From positions 1-54,929 of the forward strand of contig NZ_SMKQ01000034.1 of assembly GCF_004348995.1 (NCBI RefSeq): DNA of 54,929 nt. Direction: 5' to 3'. Position numbers and translations under genes: made by a program. Position 1 is the first letter of the stretch. Every line of letters starts with the position of its first letter. A model generated the notes under the pieces. The model was not told the DNA's origin and made no database searches. It worked only from the letters and a program-made list of their open reading frames with translations. The DNA comes from Nonomuraea terrae (GTDB lineage: Bacteria > Actinomycetota > Actinomycetes > Streptosporangiales > Streptosporangiaceae). Shown in pieces: positions 1 through 16,373 of this stretch.

Positions 1-8
1 TCTCCAAA
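1..8 (-). rRNA. rrs: extreme 5' end of 16S rRNA (partial, runs off left edge)
   Basis: Read on the minus strand, the last bases of the window are TTTGGAGA, which matches the start of actinobacterial 16S rRNA (TTTGGAGAGTTTGATC). Eight bases alone prove nothing. The call rests on the typical rRNA leader and promoters immediately upstream. The rest of the gene lies outside the window. Confidence 0.5.
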
Positions 9-118
9 TGATGTTTGGAAACTTCGTCCAAGCAAAACCGTCAAACAATCTCTTTGACGAGGTGTTGCATGAAAATCATGCACTGGCTTTTAACACACTG
101 TTGAGTTCTCAAGAAACG
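9..118 (-). promoter_or_regulatory. rRNA operon leader with boxA-like antitermination element and three hairpins
   Basis: On the minus strand, 115 to 93 reads TTGAGAACTCAACAGTGTG, the boxA-type element found in actinobacterial rRNA leaders and 16S-23S spacers. Three small hairpins follow toward the 16S start: 67-81 (GCATGA/TCATGC), 39-59 (CGTCAAA/TTTGACG) and 15-31 (TTGGA/TCCAA). The stretch is much richer in A/T than neighbouring genes and has no convincing coding frame. Roles in antitermination and precursor processing are inferred from known rRNA leaders. Confidence 0.75.
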
Positions 119-183
119 GACGCGTACTTCCGGTCTGAACCTTCGAGAAGATCCGGCGCGGAGGCGCTATCTCGTACTCCGCA

Positions 184-213
184 ATCTTATCAGATCCATC
201 TATTCTCTGTCAA
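184..213 (-). promoter_or_regulatory. rRNA operon promoter, 16S-proximal
   Basis: The minus strand carries a perfect -35 TTGACA (213-208), an 18-base spacer and -10 TAAGAT (189-184). It lies about 180 bases before the 16S start and 70 before the boxA-like element, which is the usual arrangement. This is the best sigma70-type promoter at the left end of the window. Confidence 0.7.
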
Positions 214-282
214 ACCCGGAGGTTTGCCGAGAGCCGATCAGATCCGCCAAGATTGTTCGCCCCGTTCCGGGGCAACCCTCGT

Positions 283-312
283 AACTTACCGTGTCACCCG
301 GCCCGTGTCGAA
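283..312 (-). promoter_or_regulatory. possible middle rRNA promoter
   Basis: The minus strand shows TTCGAC (312-307), an 18-base spacer and TAAGTT (288-283). The -35 is poor, so this is tentative. A GCCCC/GGGGC hairpin (259-273) follows it. Another near-perfect -35, TTGACA at 405-400, has no good -10 at the right distance. Confidence 0.35.
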
Positions 313-468
313 TCAACCGATTATTCGGCGAGTTCGACGGAGGCCCGGAGACGGTCCTGCGAAAGCACGCCGAAGCGACTCCGCCGGATTGGCTCGTCAT
401 GTCAAAGGGCTTTGCCCTGGGGCCCGTCCGCCTGATCGGCGTCCGGCTCACTCCCGGGGCGAAGTGAA

Positions 469-497
469 AGATTAGGTCGCGATCCGCGACACGTCAA
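469..497 (-). promoter_or_regulatory. rRNA operon promoter, distal
   Basis: The minus strand shows TTGACG (497-492), exactly 17 bases, then TAATCT (474-469). This good match lies upstream of the proximal promoter and fits the tandem-promoter design of actinobacterial rRNA operons. The 480-639 stretch beyond it holds no other recognisable element apart from the 23-base repeat. Confidence 0.6.
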
Positions 498-608
498 ATC
501 GCCCCGCGCGGAGATGTGAGAACGGCGTCACCGGCGCGCCATACGCCTGTAACCGGTAGGACGGCCGCGGTGCCGAAGTCTGACCGTTCGGGGTCTTGCC
601 GGAGCCGC

Positions 609-654
609 GAGCGGGAGTGCAGAACGTGAGTGAGCGGGAGTGCAGAACGTGAGT
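609..654. repeat. perfect 23-bp tandem duplication
   Basis: Bases 609-631 are repeated exactly at 632-654; each unit begins GAGCGGGAGTGC and ends AACGTGAGT. The second copy lies just before, or overlaps, the start of the following rightward gene, so the duplication may alter its start region. Two identical copies suggest a recent slippage event. Confidence 0.9.
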
Positions 655-678
655 GAGGAGCATGGGCGGCGAGCCGGT

Positions 679-1287
679 GTGGCGACGACCGCGCTCGGCG
701 TGAGAGACCACTGCGGGTGGGCCGTGCTGGTGGCGATCGGAGGCGGAGCCGGCGCCCCTGAGCTGCTGCTGCGTGAGCGGGCGACATCGCTCGACGACCC
801 ATCGCTGCCCGGACAGCCGTACCACGCCGCCGCCGGGCTCGACCTCGACGCGGCCGCGGAGCTGATCGCCCGGGTGGAGGAGGCGGCCCGTACGGCGGCG
901 CAGGACGCCCTTTCCGCGGCGGTCCACGAGCTGGCGGAGGCGGGACACGACGTGGCCGGCGTCGCGCTCGACCTGGGCGCGGTCGGCTCCGGCAGGATGG
1001 CGCTGCCCCGTGTCCTCACCGAAGTGCCGGCCAAGCATCACTATCTGCACGGGGCGGAGGGCGAGCTCTATCACGAGGCGCTGCAGAAGGCGGCGCGGTG
1101 CGAAGGGCTGGCGGTGAGCCGGTACGACTTCAAGGAGGTGCGCGACACCGCCGCCCGGGCGCTGGGCGCCGATGTCACAGCGCGGGTCGACGGCCTGCGT
1201 GCGCGGGCCGGGTCGCCGTGGACGCGTGATCACAAAGACGCCGCCCTGGCCGCGTTGCTCGTGCTAGCGGGAGGCGCCGAACGGTGA
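679..1287 (+). CDS. conserved-looking hypothetical protein, about 202 aa
   Basis: I do not recognise this family. The frame has strong G/C third-position bias and reads as a soluble alpha/beta protein: a strand-like GWAVLVAIGG near the N-terminus, an acidic helical middle rich in A, E and L, and a HHYLHGAEGELYHEAL segment about two-thirds along. No signal peptide or membrane segment is evident. I chose GTG 679; GTG 640 is also in frame but would add 13 residues partly encoded by the tandem repeat. The GAGGAG at 655-660 is too far from 679 to settle the choice. Its 3' end overlaps the convergent HAD gene by 24 bases. The gene sits just upstream of the rRNA operon, pointing away from it. Confidence 0.6.
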   Translation: MATTALGVRDHCGWAVLVAIGGGAGAPELLLRERATSLDDPSLPGQPYHAAAGLDLDAAAELIARVEEAARTAAQDALSAAVHELAEAGHDVAGVALDLGAVGSGRMALPRVLTEVPAKHHYLHGAEGELYHEALQKAARCEGLAVSRYDFKEVRDTAARALGADVTARVDGLRARAGSPWTRDHKDAALAALLVLAGGAER

Positions 1288-1875
1288 ATGCAGGACGCGT
1301 GCGCGCACCTGCTCGGGTGACTCGAACACCTCGGCCGCCATACCCGCTTCCCTGGCCGCCACCACGTTCGCCTCCCGGTCGTCGAAGAACAGCACGTCCC
1401 CGGGGCTCACGCCCAGGCGTTCCGCGCAGATCTCGTACGCCCGCCGCTCCGGCTTCGCGACCCCGATCCGGCACGAGTACGTGAGCGACGCGAAGCGCCC
1501 CAGCCACTCTCCGTGCCGCGTCTCCCAGACGGGCACCAGGTCCTCGATGATGTTCGACAGCAGGCCGAGCCGGTGTCCCGCGTCGGCCAGCTCGTGCACG
1601 ACCTCCACCATGGCGGGGTCCACGTGGCACCAGCTGTCCAGGTCGGCGGCGATCAGCGCCGGCACGTCGGCGAAGCGCGTGCCGAGCCGGGCGGCCACCT
1701 CGGCCCAGTACGCGGGCCCGTCCTGGCCGGCGTCGTACGGCGGGCGGCAGTCCCAGTACGCCTGCCAGAACCGCTCCTCCGGCACGCCCGCCAGCTCCAC
1801 GATCCGCTGCCGCGCCTCGGGCGTCTGGACCCGCGCGATAACACCGTAAAGGTCGAACACGATCACATTCGCCAT
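1264..1875 (-). CDS. HAD-superfamily hydrolase, subfamily IA-like
   Basis: This 203-residue protein has all four HAD motifs: nucleophile D8 in VFDLYGV, the Ser of LLSNI, the Lys of GVAKPERRAYE and the acidic pair in LFFDDREAN. Between motifs I and II lies a helical cap of the type usual in subfamily I. The residue two after the nucleophile is Tyr instead of the Asp typical of HAD phosphatases. 2-Haloacid dehalogenases also have Tyr there, so phosphatase activity should not be assumed. The substrate cannot be read. The start ATG lies 7 bases after a TAGGGT box, which suggests a leaderless message. It diverges from the glycosyltransferase gene with only 32 bases between start codons. Confidence 0.85.
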   Translation of the reverse strand: MANVIVFDLYGVIARVQTPEARQRIVELAGVPEERFWQAYWDCRPPYDAGQDGPAYWAEVAARLGTRFADVPALIAADLDSWCHVDPAMVEVVHELADAGHRLGLLSNIIEDLVPVWETRHGEWLGRFASLTYSCRIGVAKPERRAYEICAERLGVSPGDVLFFDDREANVVAAREAGMAAEVFESPEQVRARVLHSPFGASR

Positions 1876-1907
1876 GTTGAAGACCCTATGTTGCGTATCC
1901 TGCCCCG
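1876..1907. promoter_or_regulatory. back-to-back leaderless promoters
   Basis: Only 32 bases separate two divergent start codons. Rightward, TATCCT (1896-1901) is 6 bases before GTG 1908. Leftward, TAGGGT (1888-1883) is 7 bases before ATG 1875. Neither gene has a Shine-Dalgarno sequence, so both transcripts probably begin at their start codons. Any -35 element would lie inside the opposite gene. Confidence 0.5.
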
Positions 1908-3362
1908 GTGACCTCTGCCGCCACCCTCGCTCCCCCGGCCCGTGCCGTCGCCCGTCCGCGTGCCTACGCCCGCTGGTGGATGGGGTTGCTCGCCGGGGCC
2001 GCGGCGTTCTCGGGCAACGGCGGCGCGACGCTCAACGGCGACGAACTGGCCACCATCAGCGCCGCGACCAGGTCGTTGTCGGGGATGTTCGAGCTGGCGC
2101 GGCACATCGACGGGCATTTCCTGCCGTACTACCTGTTCATGCACCTGTGGGTGAAGGCGGGCACGGCGGAGCTGTGGCTGCGGCTTCCGTCCGCGGTGGC
2201 CATCGGGGTGGCGGCCTGGCTGCTGGCGGATCTCGGGCGCCGCCTGCACAGCACACGAGCCGGCGTGATCGCCGCCGCGATCTTCGCAATCCTGCCCTCG
2301 GTGTCCTACTACGGGGCTTTCGCCCGGTCGTACGCGTTCGCCGCCGCGGCGGTGGTGTTCACGTTCTGGGCGCTGCACCGGGCTCTCGAGCGGCCCTGCG
2401 GCCGGCGGTGGGCGGCGTACGGGGTGGCGGTGGCGCTGGTGTGCTCCACGCACCTGTTCGCGGTGCTCGTCCTGCCCGCCCAGCTCCTGCTCGTGCGGAG
2501 AGATGTGCTGGGACGGATGGCCGCCGCGCTGGCCGCGGGGTGCGTGCCGGCGGCCGTGCTGGGATTGATCGGGTACGGCGAGCGGCACGCGATCAGCTGG
2601 ATCCCGCAGCGGGGGCCCGAGGTGTGGCTCAAGTTCCCCAAGATGGCGGCGGGGACCACCGGCCTCGGGATCCTGCTGTTCGCGATGGCGCTGGCCGGGG
2701 CGGCGTTGCTGTGTACGGCGCGGCGCGAGCGGGCGGGCGCGGGGATGTGGGCGTTCGTGCTGACGGGGTGGCTGGTGCTCCCGCCGGTGCTGCTGCTCGC
2801 GGTCTCGCACCTGGTGACGCCGGTGTACGTGGACCGGTACCTGTTCGTGACCGCACCGGCGCTGGCGCTGCTGGCCGGGCTGGCGGTGGCGTGCCTGCCG
2901 AGGCTCTCCGTGGTGGCGGGGATCGCGGTCGTGGCGCTCGGCTGCGCGCTGGCCTTCCCTGACCACGTCGAGATACGCGAGGAGAACGGCCGGTTCGAGA
3001 ACATCCCGTGGGCGCTTCGCGTGATCAAGGCAGAGCCGGAGGACGCGATCGTGTACGGCCAGAGCCAGCTGCGCACCGGCTTCGACTACTACGCCGACTC
3101 GCTGATGCCCGTGGACGTGCTGCGCACCGGGGACGCGCCGGAGCCCGACGGGTTCGGCTATCCCGAGCGCTCCGATGTCTCTGCCGCGCTGGACGGTCGT
3201 GAGCGGGTCTGGGTCGTGTGGCGCGGCACGAAACAGTCGGGCCTGGAGGGTGACGGCCTGCCGCGGGTCGATGAGGTGGAGCAGGCCGGGTACGAGCTGA
3301 GCCTGGCCAAGCACTCCGGCGACCTGCCGGGGCTCACGGTCGCGCTGTTCACCCGCACATGA
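1908..3362 (+). CDS. GT39-like integral membrane glycosyltransferase
   Basis: The protein has 484 residues and about ten hydrophobic segments. A cytoplasmic N-terminal tail and first segment are followed by LNGDELAT, the acidic motif expected in the first external loop of GT-C fold (PMT/ArnT-like) enzymes, then HIDGHFLPYYLFMHLW, resembling the region these enzymes use to grip lipid-linked donors. The last 130 residues form a soluble C-terminal domain. GT39-family enzymes transfer a sugar from a polyprenyl phosphate on the outer face of the membrane. Donor and acceptor cannot be deduced. The GTG start is supported by a TATCCT box 6 bases upstream. A strong hairpin follows the stop. Confidence 0.8.
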   Translation: MTSAATLAPPARAVARPRAYARWWMGLLAGAAAFSGNGGATLNGDELATISAATRSLSGMFELARHIDGHFLPYYLFMHLWVKAGTAELWLRLPSAVAIGVAAWLLADLGRRLHSTRAGVIAAAIFAILPSVSYYGAFARSYAFAAAAVVFTFWALHRALERPCGRRWAAYGVAVALVCSTHLFAVLVLPAQLLLVRRDVLGRMAAALAAGCVPAAVLGLIGYGERHAISWIPQRGPEVWLKFPKMAAGTTGLGILLFAMALAGAALLCTARRERAGAGMWAFVLTGWLVLPPVLLLAVSHLVTPVYVDRYLFVTAPALALLAGLAVACLPRLSVVAGIAVVALGCALAFPDHVEIREENGRFENIPWALRVIKAEPEDAIVYGQSQLRTGFDYYADSLMPVDVLRTGDAPEPDGFGYPERSDVSAALDGRERVWVVWRGTKQSGLEGDGLPRVDEVEQAGYELSLAKHSGDLPGLTVALFTRT

Positions 3363-3363
3363 A

Positions 3364-3392
3364 ACGGGCCTTCCCGCCAGGGGAAGGCCCGT
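3364..3392. terminator. bidirectional terminator between convergent genes
   Basis: A perfect 12-bp stem (ACGGGCCTTCCC / GGGAAGGCCCGT) with a 5-base loop lies between the stop of the glycosyltransferase (3362) and the stop of tyrS (3407). There is no clear T tract, which is common in high-GC actinobacteria. Confidence 0.85.
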
Positions 3393-3406
3393 CGTGATCA
3401 GAGAGA

Positions 3407-4672
3407 TCAGCCGACCTCGACACCGCCGATCGACTTCTTGCCCCGGCGCAGCACCAGGAAACGCCCGGCCAGCAGGTCGTCGGCGGTCGGCGCGTACGAC
3501 TCGTCGGTGATCTTGACGTTGTTGAGGTACGCGCCGCCCTCCTTCACCACGCGGCGCGCGGCCGACTTGGACTCGACCAGCCCGCTGTCGGCCATCAGGT
3601 CGATCAGCGGCGCGCCGAGCGCGGGCACCACGGCCTTGGGCACCTCGGCCAGCGCCGCCGCCAGGGTCGCGGCCGGCAGCTCCTCCAGCGCGCCCTGTCC
3701 GAACAGCGCCTTGGACGCGGCCACCACCGCGGCCAGCTCGGCCGGGCCGTGCAGCAGCTCGGTCAGGTCCTCCGCCAGCGCGCGCTGCGCCTCACGGGCG
3801 AACGGGCGCTCCGCCACGGCCTTCTCCAGCTCCTCGATCTCCTCGCGGCTCTTGAACGTGAACACCTTGAGGTAGTGGATCACGTCGCGGTCGTCGGCGT
3901 TGAGGAAGTACTGGTAGAAGGCGTATGGGGAGGTCATCTCCGGGTCGAGCCACAGCGCGCCGCCCGCGGTCTTGCCGAATTTGGTGCCGTCGGCCTTGGT
4001 GATCAGCGGCACGGTCAGCGCGTGCACGTGTCCGCCCTCGACGCGGCGCACGAGGTCGGCGCCCGCGGTGATGTTGCCCCACTGGTCGCTGCCGCCGACC
4101 TGCAGCGTGCAGTTGTAGCGGCGGTAGAGCTCCAGGTAGTCGTTGGCCTGGAGGATCTGGTAGCTGAACTCGGTGTAGCTCAGGCCCTCGCCCGCCAGGC
4201 GCGCCGAGACCGACTCCCTGGCCAGCATGCGGTTGACCGGGAAGTGCTTGCCGATGTCGCGCAGGAAGTCGATGGCGCTCAGCTGACCCGTCCAGTCGAG
4301 GTTGCTCACCATGAGGGCGGCGTTCGGCTGGGCGTCGAAGTCGAGGAACCTGCCGACCTGGCCGCGCAGCCGCTCGACCCACTCCTCGACCACTTCGGTG
4401 GCGTTCAGCGAACGCTCGGTGTTGCGGCCGCTCGGGTCACCGATCAGGCCGGTGGCGCCGCCGACCAGGCCGATCGGGCGGTGGCCGGCGAGCTGGAGGC
4501 GGCGCAGCGTGAGCAGCGGCACGAAGTGGCCGACGTGCAGCGACGCCGCCGTCGGGTCGAAGCCGGAATACACCGTGATGGGACCCTTGGCCATGGCCGA
4601 GCGCAGGGCGTCGAGGTCGGTGGACTGTGCGATCAGGCCCCGCCACGCGAGGTCGTCGATGATGTCGGTCAC
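3407..4672 (-). CDS. tyrS: tyrosyl-tRNA synthetase
   Basis: This 421-residue class I aminoacyl-tRNA synthetase charges tRNA-Tyr in the cytoplasm. The HIGH signature is HVGH at residues 46-49, the KMSKS-type loop is KFGKT near residue 230, and the tyrosine/tRNA pocket shows QANDYLELY and GGSDQWGNI. An S4 RNA-binding domain closes the C-terminus ([18 protein letters not shown]). Length and order match bacterial TyrRS. The gene is monocistronic: it converges on the glycosyltransferase and diverges from the PH-domain gene. No T-box leader is visible in the 85 bases upstream. Confidence 0.97.
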   Translation of the reverse strand: MTDIIDDLAWRGLIAQSTDLDALRSAMAKGPITVYSGFDPTAASLHVGHFVPLLTLRRLQLAGHRPIGLVGGATGLIGDPSGRNTERSLNATEVVEEWVERLRGQVGRFLDFDAQPNAALMVSNLDWTGQLSAIDFLRDIGKHFPVNRMLARESVSARLAGEGLSYTEFSYQILQANDYLELYRRYNCTLQVGGSDQWGNITAGADLVRRVEGGHVHALTVPLITKADGTKFGKTAGGALWLDPEMTSPYAFYQYFLNADDRDVIHYLKVFTFKSREEIEELEKAVAERPFAREAQRALAEDLTELLHGPAELAAVVAASKALFGQGALEELPAATLAAALAEVPKAVVPALGAPLIDLMADSGLVESKSAARRVVKEGGAYLNNVKITDESYAPTADDLLAGRFLVLRRGKKSIGGVEVG

Positions 4673-5098
4673 GGTGATGGCTTCCTGGGTTGGATGACGA
4701 TGCCTTTAGCCTGCCCGATCCGTGCGGATGCCCGCCACTTGGATACGCTGTGCAGCCATGTGGAGGGTCCGTCGAGAGCTGGCCGCTTTCAAGATCTTAG
4801 GGGCTCTGGTGTGCGCCGGGCTCGGCGTTTTCTGGTGGTTCGAGGACGACCTGCGCGGCGTGATCCTGGCCGTGCCGGCGACCGTGCTGCTGGGCGCGAT
4901 GGCGCTGCGCGATCTGCTGGTGCCCGTACGGCTGAGCGCCGACGAGAGCGGCATCACGGTCGTGCACGGGTTCGCCGGCAAGCGCCACGTGCCGTGGGAG
5001 GCGATCTGGGACATCAAGGTCGACGTACGCAGGCGCTGGGGGCTGCGCAGCGAGATGCTGGAGATCGACACCGGCGACAACTTGCACATCTTCAGCCC

Positions 5099-8423
<3,325 letters not shown>

Positions 8424-8443
8424 TTCCTTCTTCTCCTGAAATA

Positions 8444-11038
<2,595 letters not shown>

Positions 11039-11039
<1 letters not shown>

Positions 11040-11907
11040 CAGGGCATCACCATCGTTCCGATTCCTTCATTGGTGAAGATCTCCAGCAGCAGTGAGTGGG
11101 GCACGCGGCCGTCGAGGACGTGCGCCTGCGGCACTCCGCCCTGGACGGCCGTCAGGCATGCCCCCATTTTCGGGACCATGCCGCTGGAGAGGGTGGGCAT
11201 GAGCGCCTCGAGTTCGTCGCCGGTGAGCGAGTCGATGACGTCGGTGTCGTCGGGCCAGTTGGCGTACAGGCCCTCGACGTCGGTGAGGACGATGAGCTTC
11301 TGGGCCTGGAGCTCGACGGCGAGCGCGGCGGCGGCGGTGTCGGCGTTGACGTTGTAGATCTCGCCGTCGTCGCCCCTGGCCACGCTGGAGACGACCGGGA
11401 TGCGGCCGTCGTCGATGAGGGCGCGCACGGCGCCCGCGTCGACCTTGATGATCTCGCCGACCTGCCCGATGTCGACGGGCTCGCCGTCGACGACCGCGTG
11501 TTTGCGCACGGCCGTGAACAGGTGGGCGTCCTCGCCGGACATGCCGATGGCGAACGGGCCGTGCCGGTTGACCAGGCCCACGATGTCGCGGCCGACCTGG
11601 CCGACCAGGACCATCCGGACGACCTGCATGGCCTCGGGCGTGGTGACGCGCAGGCCGGCGGTGAACGTGGACTCGATGCCCAGCTGGTCGAGGGCGCTGC
11701 TGATCTGCGGGCCGCCGCCGTGCACGACGACCGGGCGCAGGCCCACCTGGTGCAGGAAGACGACGTCCTCGGCGAAGCCCTCCTTGAGCACCTCGTCGGT
11801 CATGGCGTTGCCGCCGTACTTGATGACGACGGTGGCGCCGTGGAAGCGGGTCAGCCAGGGCAGCGCCTCGATGAGCGTCTCGGCCTTCGACTGCGCGGTG
11901 GCGGCCC

Positions 11908-11911
<4 letters not shown>
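11039..11911 (-). CDS. argB: acetylglutamate kinase
   Basis: A 290-residue amino-acid kinase that phosphorylates N-acetylglutamate. The N-terminal [10 protein letters not shown] glycine-rich motif binds phosphate; [14 protein letters not shown] lines the acetylglutamate site, and [12 protein letters not shown] the ATP side. Arginine-inhibited forms carry an extra N-terminal helix; the stretch before VVIKYGG here ([21 protein letters not shown]) is compatible with this, so feedback inhibition is likely but not proven. ATGA overlap with argJ. Confidence 0.96.
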
Positions 11912-14170
<2,259 letters not shown>

Positions 14171-14277
14171 AGGTCACCCCCGGGCATGAAGCGAGGGGAG
14201 GAGGCGGGCACATGAGGGGTTTCATATCCGCTGCACACGACGCCACACCTTCTTGTGAGTGAGGCAACACATGCGAA

Positions 14278-14306
14278 GGGCCGCCGTGACGGGGTCACGG
14301 CGGCCC
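14278..14306 (-). terminator. terminator of the rhamnose operon
   Basis: A perfect 12-bp stem (GGGCCGCCGTGA / TCACGGCGGCCC) with a 5-base loop lies just past the stop of the leftward aldolase/dehydrogenase gene. It separates that operon from the arginine promoter. Confidence 0.8.
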
Positions 14307-14323
14307 GTGGAGGGCGTGCCGGG

Positions 14324-16366
14324 TCAGCGCAGGAAGGCGGCTGCGACGCCGGCGTCCACCGGGATGTGCAGGCCAGTGGTCTGGGCGAGGTCGCCGCCGG
14401 TGAGGGCGAAGACGGCCGCGGCCACGTGCTCGGGCAGGACCTCGCGCTTGAGCAGGGTGCGCTGGGCGTAGAACTCGCCGAGCCTCTCCTCCTCCACCCC
14501 GTACACCTTGGCCCGGTTGGCGCCCCAGCCCGAGGCGAAGATGCCGGAGCCGCGCACGACGCCGTCAGGGTTGATGCCGTTGACGCGGATGCCGTGGGCG
14601 CCCAGCTCGGCCGCGAGGAGGCGTACCTGGTGGGCCTGGTCGGCCTTGGCGGCGCCGTAGGCGACGTTGTTCGGGCCGGCGAAGACGGAGTTCTTCGAGG
14701 AGATGTAGACGACGTCGCCGCCCATGGCCTGATCGATCATGATCCTGGCGGTCTCCCGGGAGACCAGGAACGAGCCGCGAGCCATGACGTCGTGCTGCAG
14801 GTCCCAGTCGGCCAGCGTGGTCTCCAGCAGCGAGCGCGACAGCGACAGGCCGGCGTTGTTGACGACGAGGTCGATCCCGCCGAAGGCCAGCACACCCGCG
14901 CGCACGGCTGCGACGACCTGCTCCTCCGAGGTGACGTCCGCGCCGACGGCCACCGCGACGTCCGACACGCGGTACGCCCCCGCGCCGATCTCCGCGGCCA
15001 CCTTCTCGGCCGCGCCGAGGTCGCGGTCGGCCACGATCACGCAGGCGCCCTCGGCGGCCAGCCGGCGGGCGGTCGCCGCGCCGATGCCCGAGCCGCCGCC
15101 GGTCACCAGCGCGACCCGGGTGGCCAGGGGCTTCGGCTTGGGCATGCGGCGGAGCTTGGCCTCCTCCAACTCCCAGTACTCGATCCGGAACTTCTCCGAC
15201 TCGGGGATGGGGGCGTACGTGGAGACGGACTCGGCGCCGCGCATGACGTTGATCGCGTTGACGTAGAACTCGCCGGCCACCCGCGCGGTCTGCTTGTCCT
15301 TGCCGAAGGAGAACATGCCGACGCCCGGCACCAGCACGATCGCCGGGTCCGCGCCGCGCATGGGCGGCGAGTCGGGGGTGGCGTGCCGCTCGTAGTAGGC
15401 GGTGTACTCGGCGCGGTAGGCGGCGTGCAGCTCGCGCAGCCGTTCGGCGGCCCGCTCCGGCGGCGCGTCCGGCGGCAGGTCGAGCACCAGCGGCGCCACC
15501 TTCGTGCGCAGGAAGTGATCGGGGCAGGACGTGCCCAGCGCCGCCAGCCTCGGGTGCTCGGCGCGCGCGAGGAAGTCGAGCACCTCGGGCGTGTCGGTGT
15601 AATGGCCGACCACGCGCACGTCGGCCGAGGCCAGGCCCCGGACGATCGGGAACAGCGCGGCGGCGCGCTCGTGCCGCTCGGCCTCGGGCAGCGTGTCGTA
15701 CACCACCGGGCCGAACGGGTCGGGGCGGCCGTGCTCGGCCAGATACGCCTCCGCGGTGCGGATGATCTCCAGCGAGCGGGCCTCGCACTCCTGCGACGTC
15801 GAGCCCCACGCGGTGATGCCGTGGCCGCCGAGGACGCAGCCGATGGCCTGCGGGTTGGCGTCCTTGATGGAGGCGATGTCGAGGCCGAGCTGGAAGCCCG
15901 GCCGCCGCCACGGCACCCACACGACCCGGTCGCCGAAGATCCGGCGGGTCAGCTCCTCGCCGTCGGCCGCGGTGGCCAGGGCGATGCCGGCGTCGGGGTG
16001 CAGGTGGTCGACGTGCGCGGCCTCGACCAGGCCGTGCATGGCGGTGTCGATCGACGGCGCGGCCCCGCCCCTGCCGTGCAGGCAGTAGTCGAAGGCCGCC
16101 ACCATCTCGTCCTCGCGCGCCATGCCCGGGTAGACGCCCTTGAGGGCGCGCAGCCGGTCGAGGCGCAGGACGGCGAGGCCCGTCTCCTTCAGGGTGCCGA
16201 GGTCGCCGCCCGAGCCCTTGACCCAGAGCAGCTCCACGTCCTCGCCGGTGACCGGGTCGGTGGCGGCGCCCTTGGCCGAGGTGTTGCCGCCCGCGAAGTT
16301 GGTGTTGCGCGGGTCGGCGCCCAGGCGGTGGGAGCGGTCGAGCAGTTCCTTCACTGGATTGTTCAT
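14324..16366 (-). CDS. bifunctional rhamnulose-1-phosphate aldolase / short-chain dehydrogenase
   Basis: A natural fusion of 680 residues. The first 400 or so are a class II aldolase (zinc ligands in HVDHLHPDAG and GHGITAWG); the last 250 are an NAD-dependent short-chain dehydrogenase (VALVTGGGSGIGAA for the nucleotide, catalytic YGAAK). The known fusion family splits L-rhamnulose-1-phosphate into dihydroxyacetone phosphate and L-lactaldehyde, then oxidises the lactaldehyde to lactate. This covers two steps of the phosphorylated rhamnose pathway in one polypeptide. It is last in the rhaM-rhaI-aldolase operon, 7 bases after rhaI. Often named rhaD or rhaEW; I leave the symbol blank. Confidence 0.93.
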   Translation of the reverse strand: MNNPVKELLDRSHRLGADPRNTNFAGGNTSAKGAATDPVTGEDVELLWVKGSGGDLGTLKETGLAVLRLDRLRALKGVYPGMAREDEMVAAFDYCLHGRGGAAPSIDTAMHGLVEAAHVDHLHPDAGIALATAADGEELTRRIFGDRVVWVPWRRPGFQLGLDIASIKDANPQAIGCVLGGHGITAWGSTSQECEARSLEIIRTAEAYLAEHGRPDPFGPVVYDTLPEAERHERAAALFPIVRGLASADVRVVGHYTDTPEVLDFLARAEHPRLAALGTSCPDHFLRTKVAPLVLDLPPDAPPERAAERLRELHAAYRAEYTAYYERHATPDSPPMRGADPAIVLVPGVGMFSFGKDKQTARVAGEFYVNAINVMRGAESVSTYAPIPESEKFRIEYWELEEAKLRRMPKPKPLATRVALVTGGGSGIGAATARRLAAEGACVIVADRDLGAAEKVAAEIGAGAYRVSDVAVAVGADVTSEEQVVAAVRAGVLAFGGIDLVVNNAGLSLSRSLLETTLADWDLQHDVMARGSFLVSRETARIMIDQAMGGDVVYISSKNSVFAGPNNVAYGAAKADQAHQVRLLAAELGAHGIRVNGINPDGVVRGSGIFASGWGANRAKVYGVEEERLGEFYAQRTLLKREVLPEHVAAAVFALTGGDLAQTTGLHIPVDAGVAAAFLR

Positions 16367-16373
16367 GGTGGTG

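Noticed and set aside
8..475. A 155-codon plus-strand frame at the left edge
   Set aside because: It lies over the rRNA leader and promoters, shows no coding bias in its first half, and ends in Arg/Pro-rich sequence without motifs.
4673..4757. Possible T-box or other riboswitch controlling tyrS
   Set aside because: Only 85 bases separate the divergent starts and none of the conserved T-box or specifier structure is visible.
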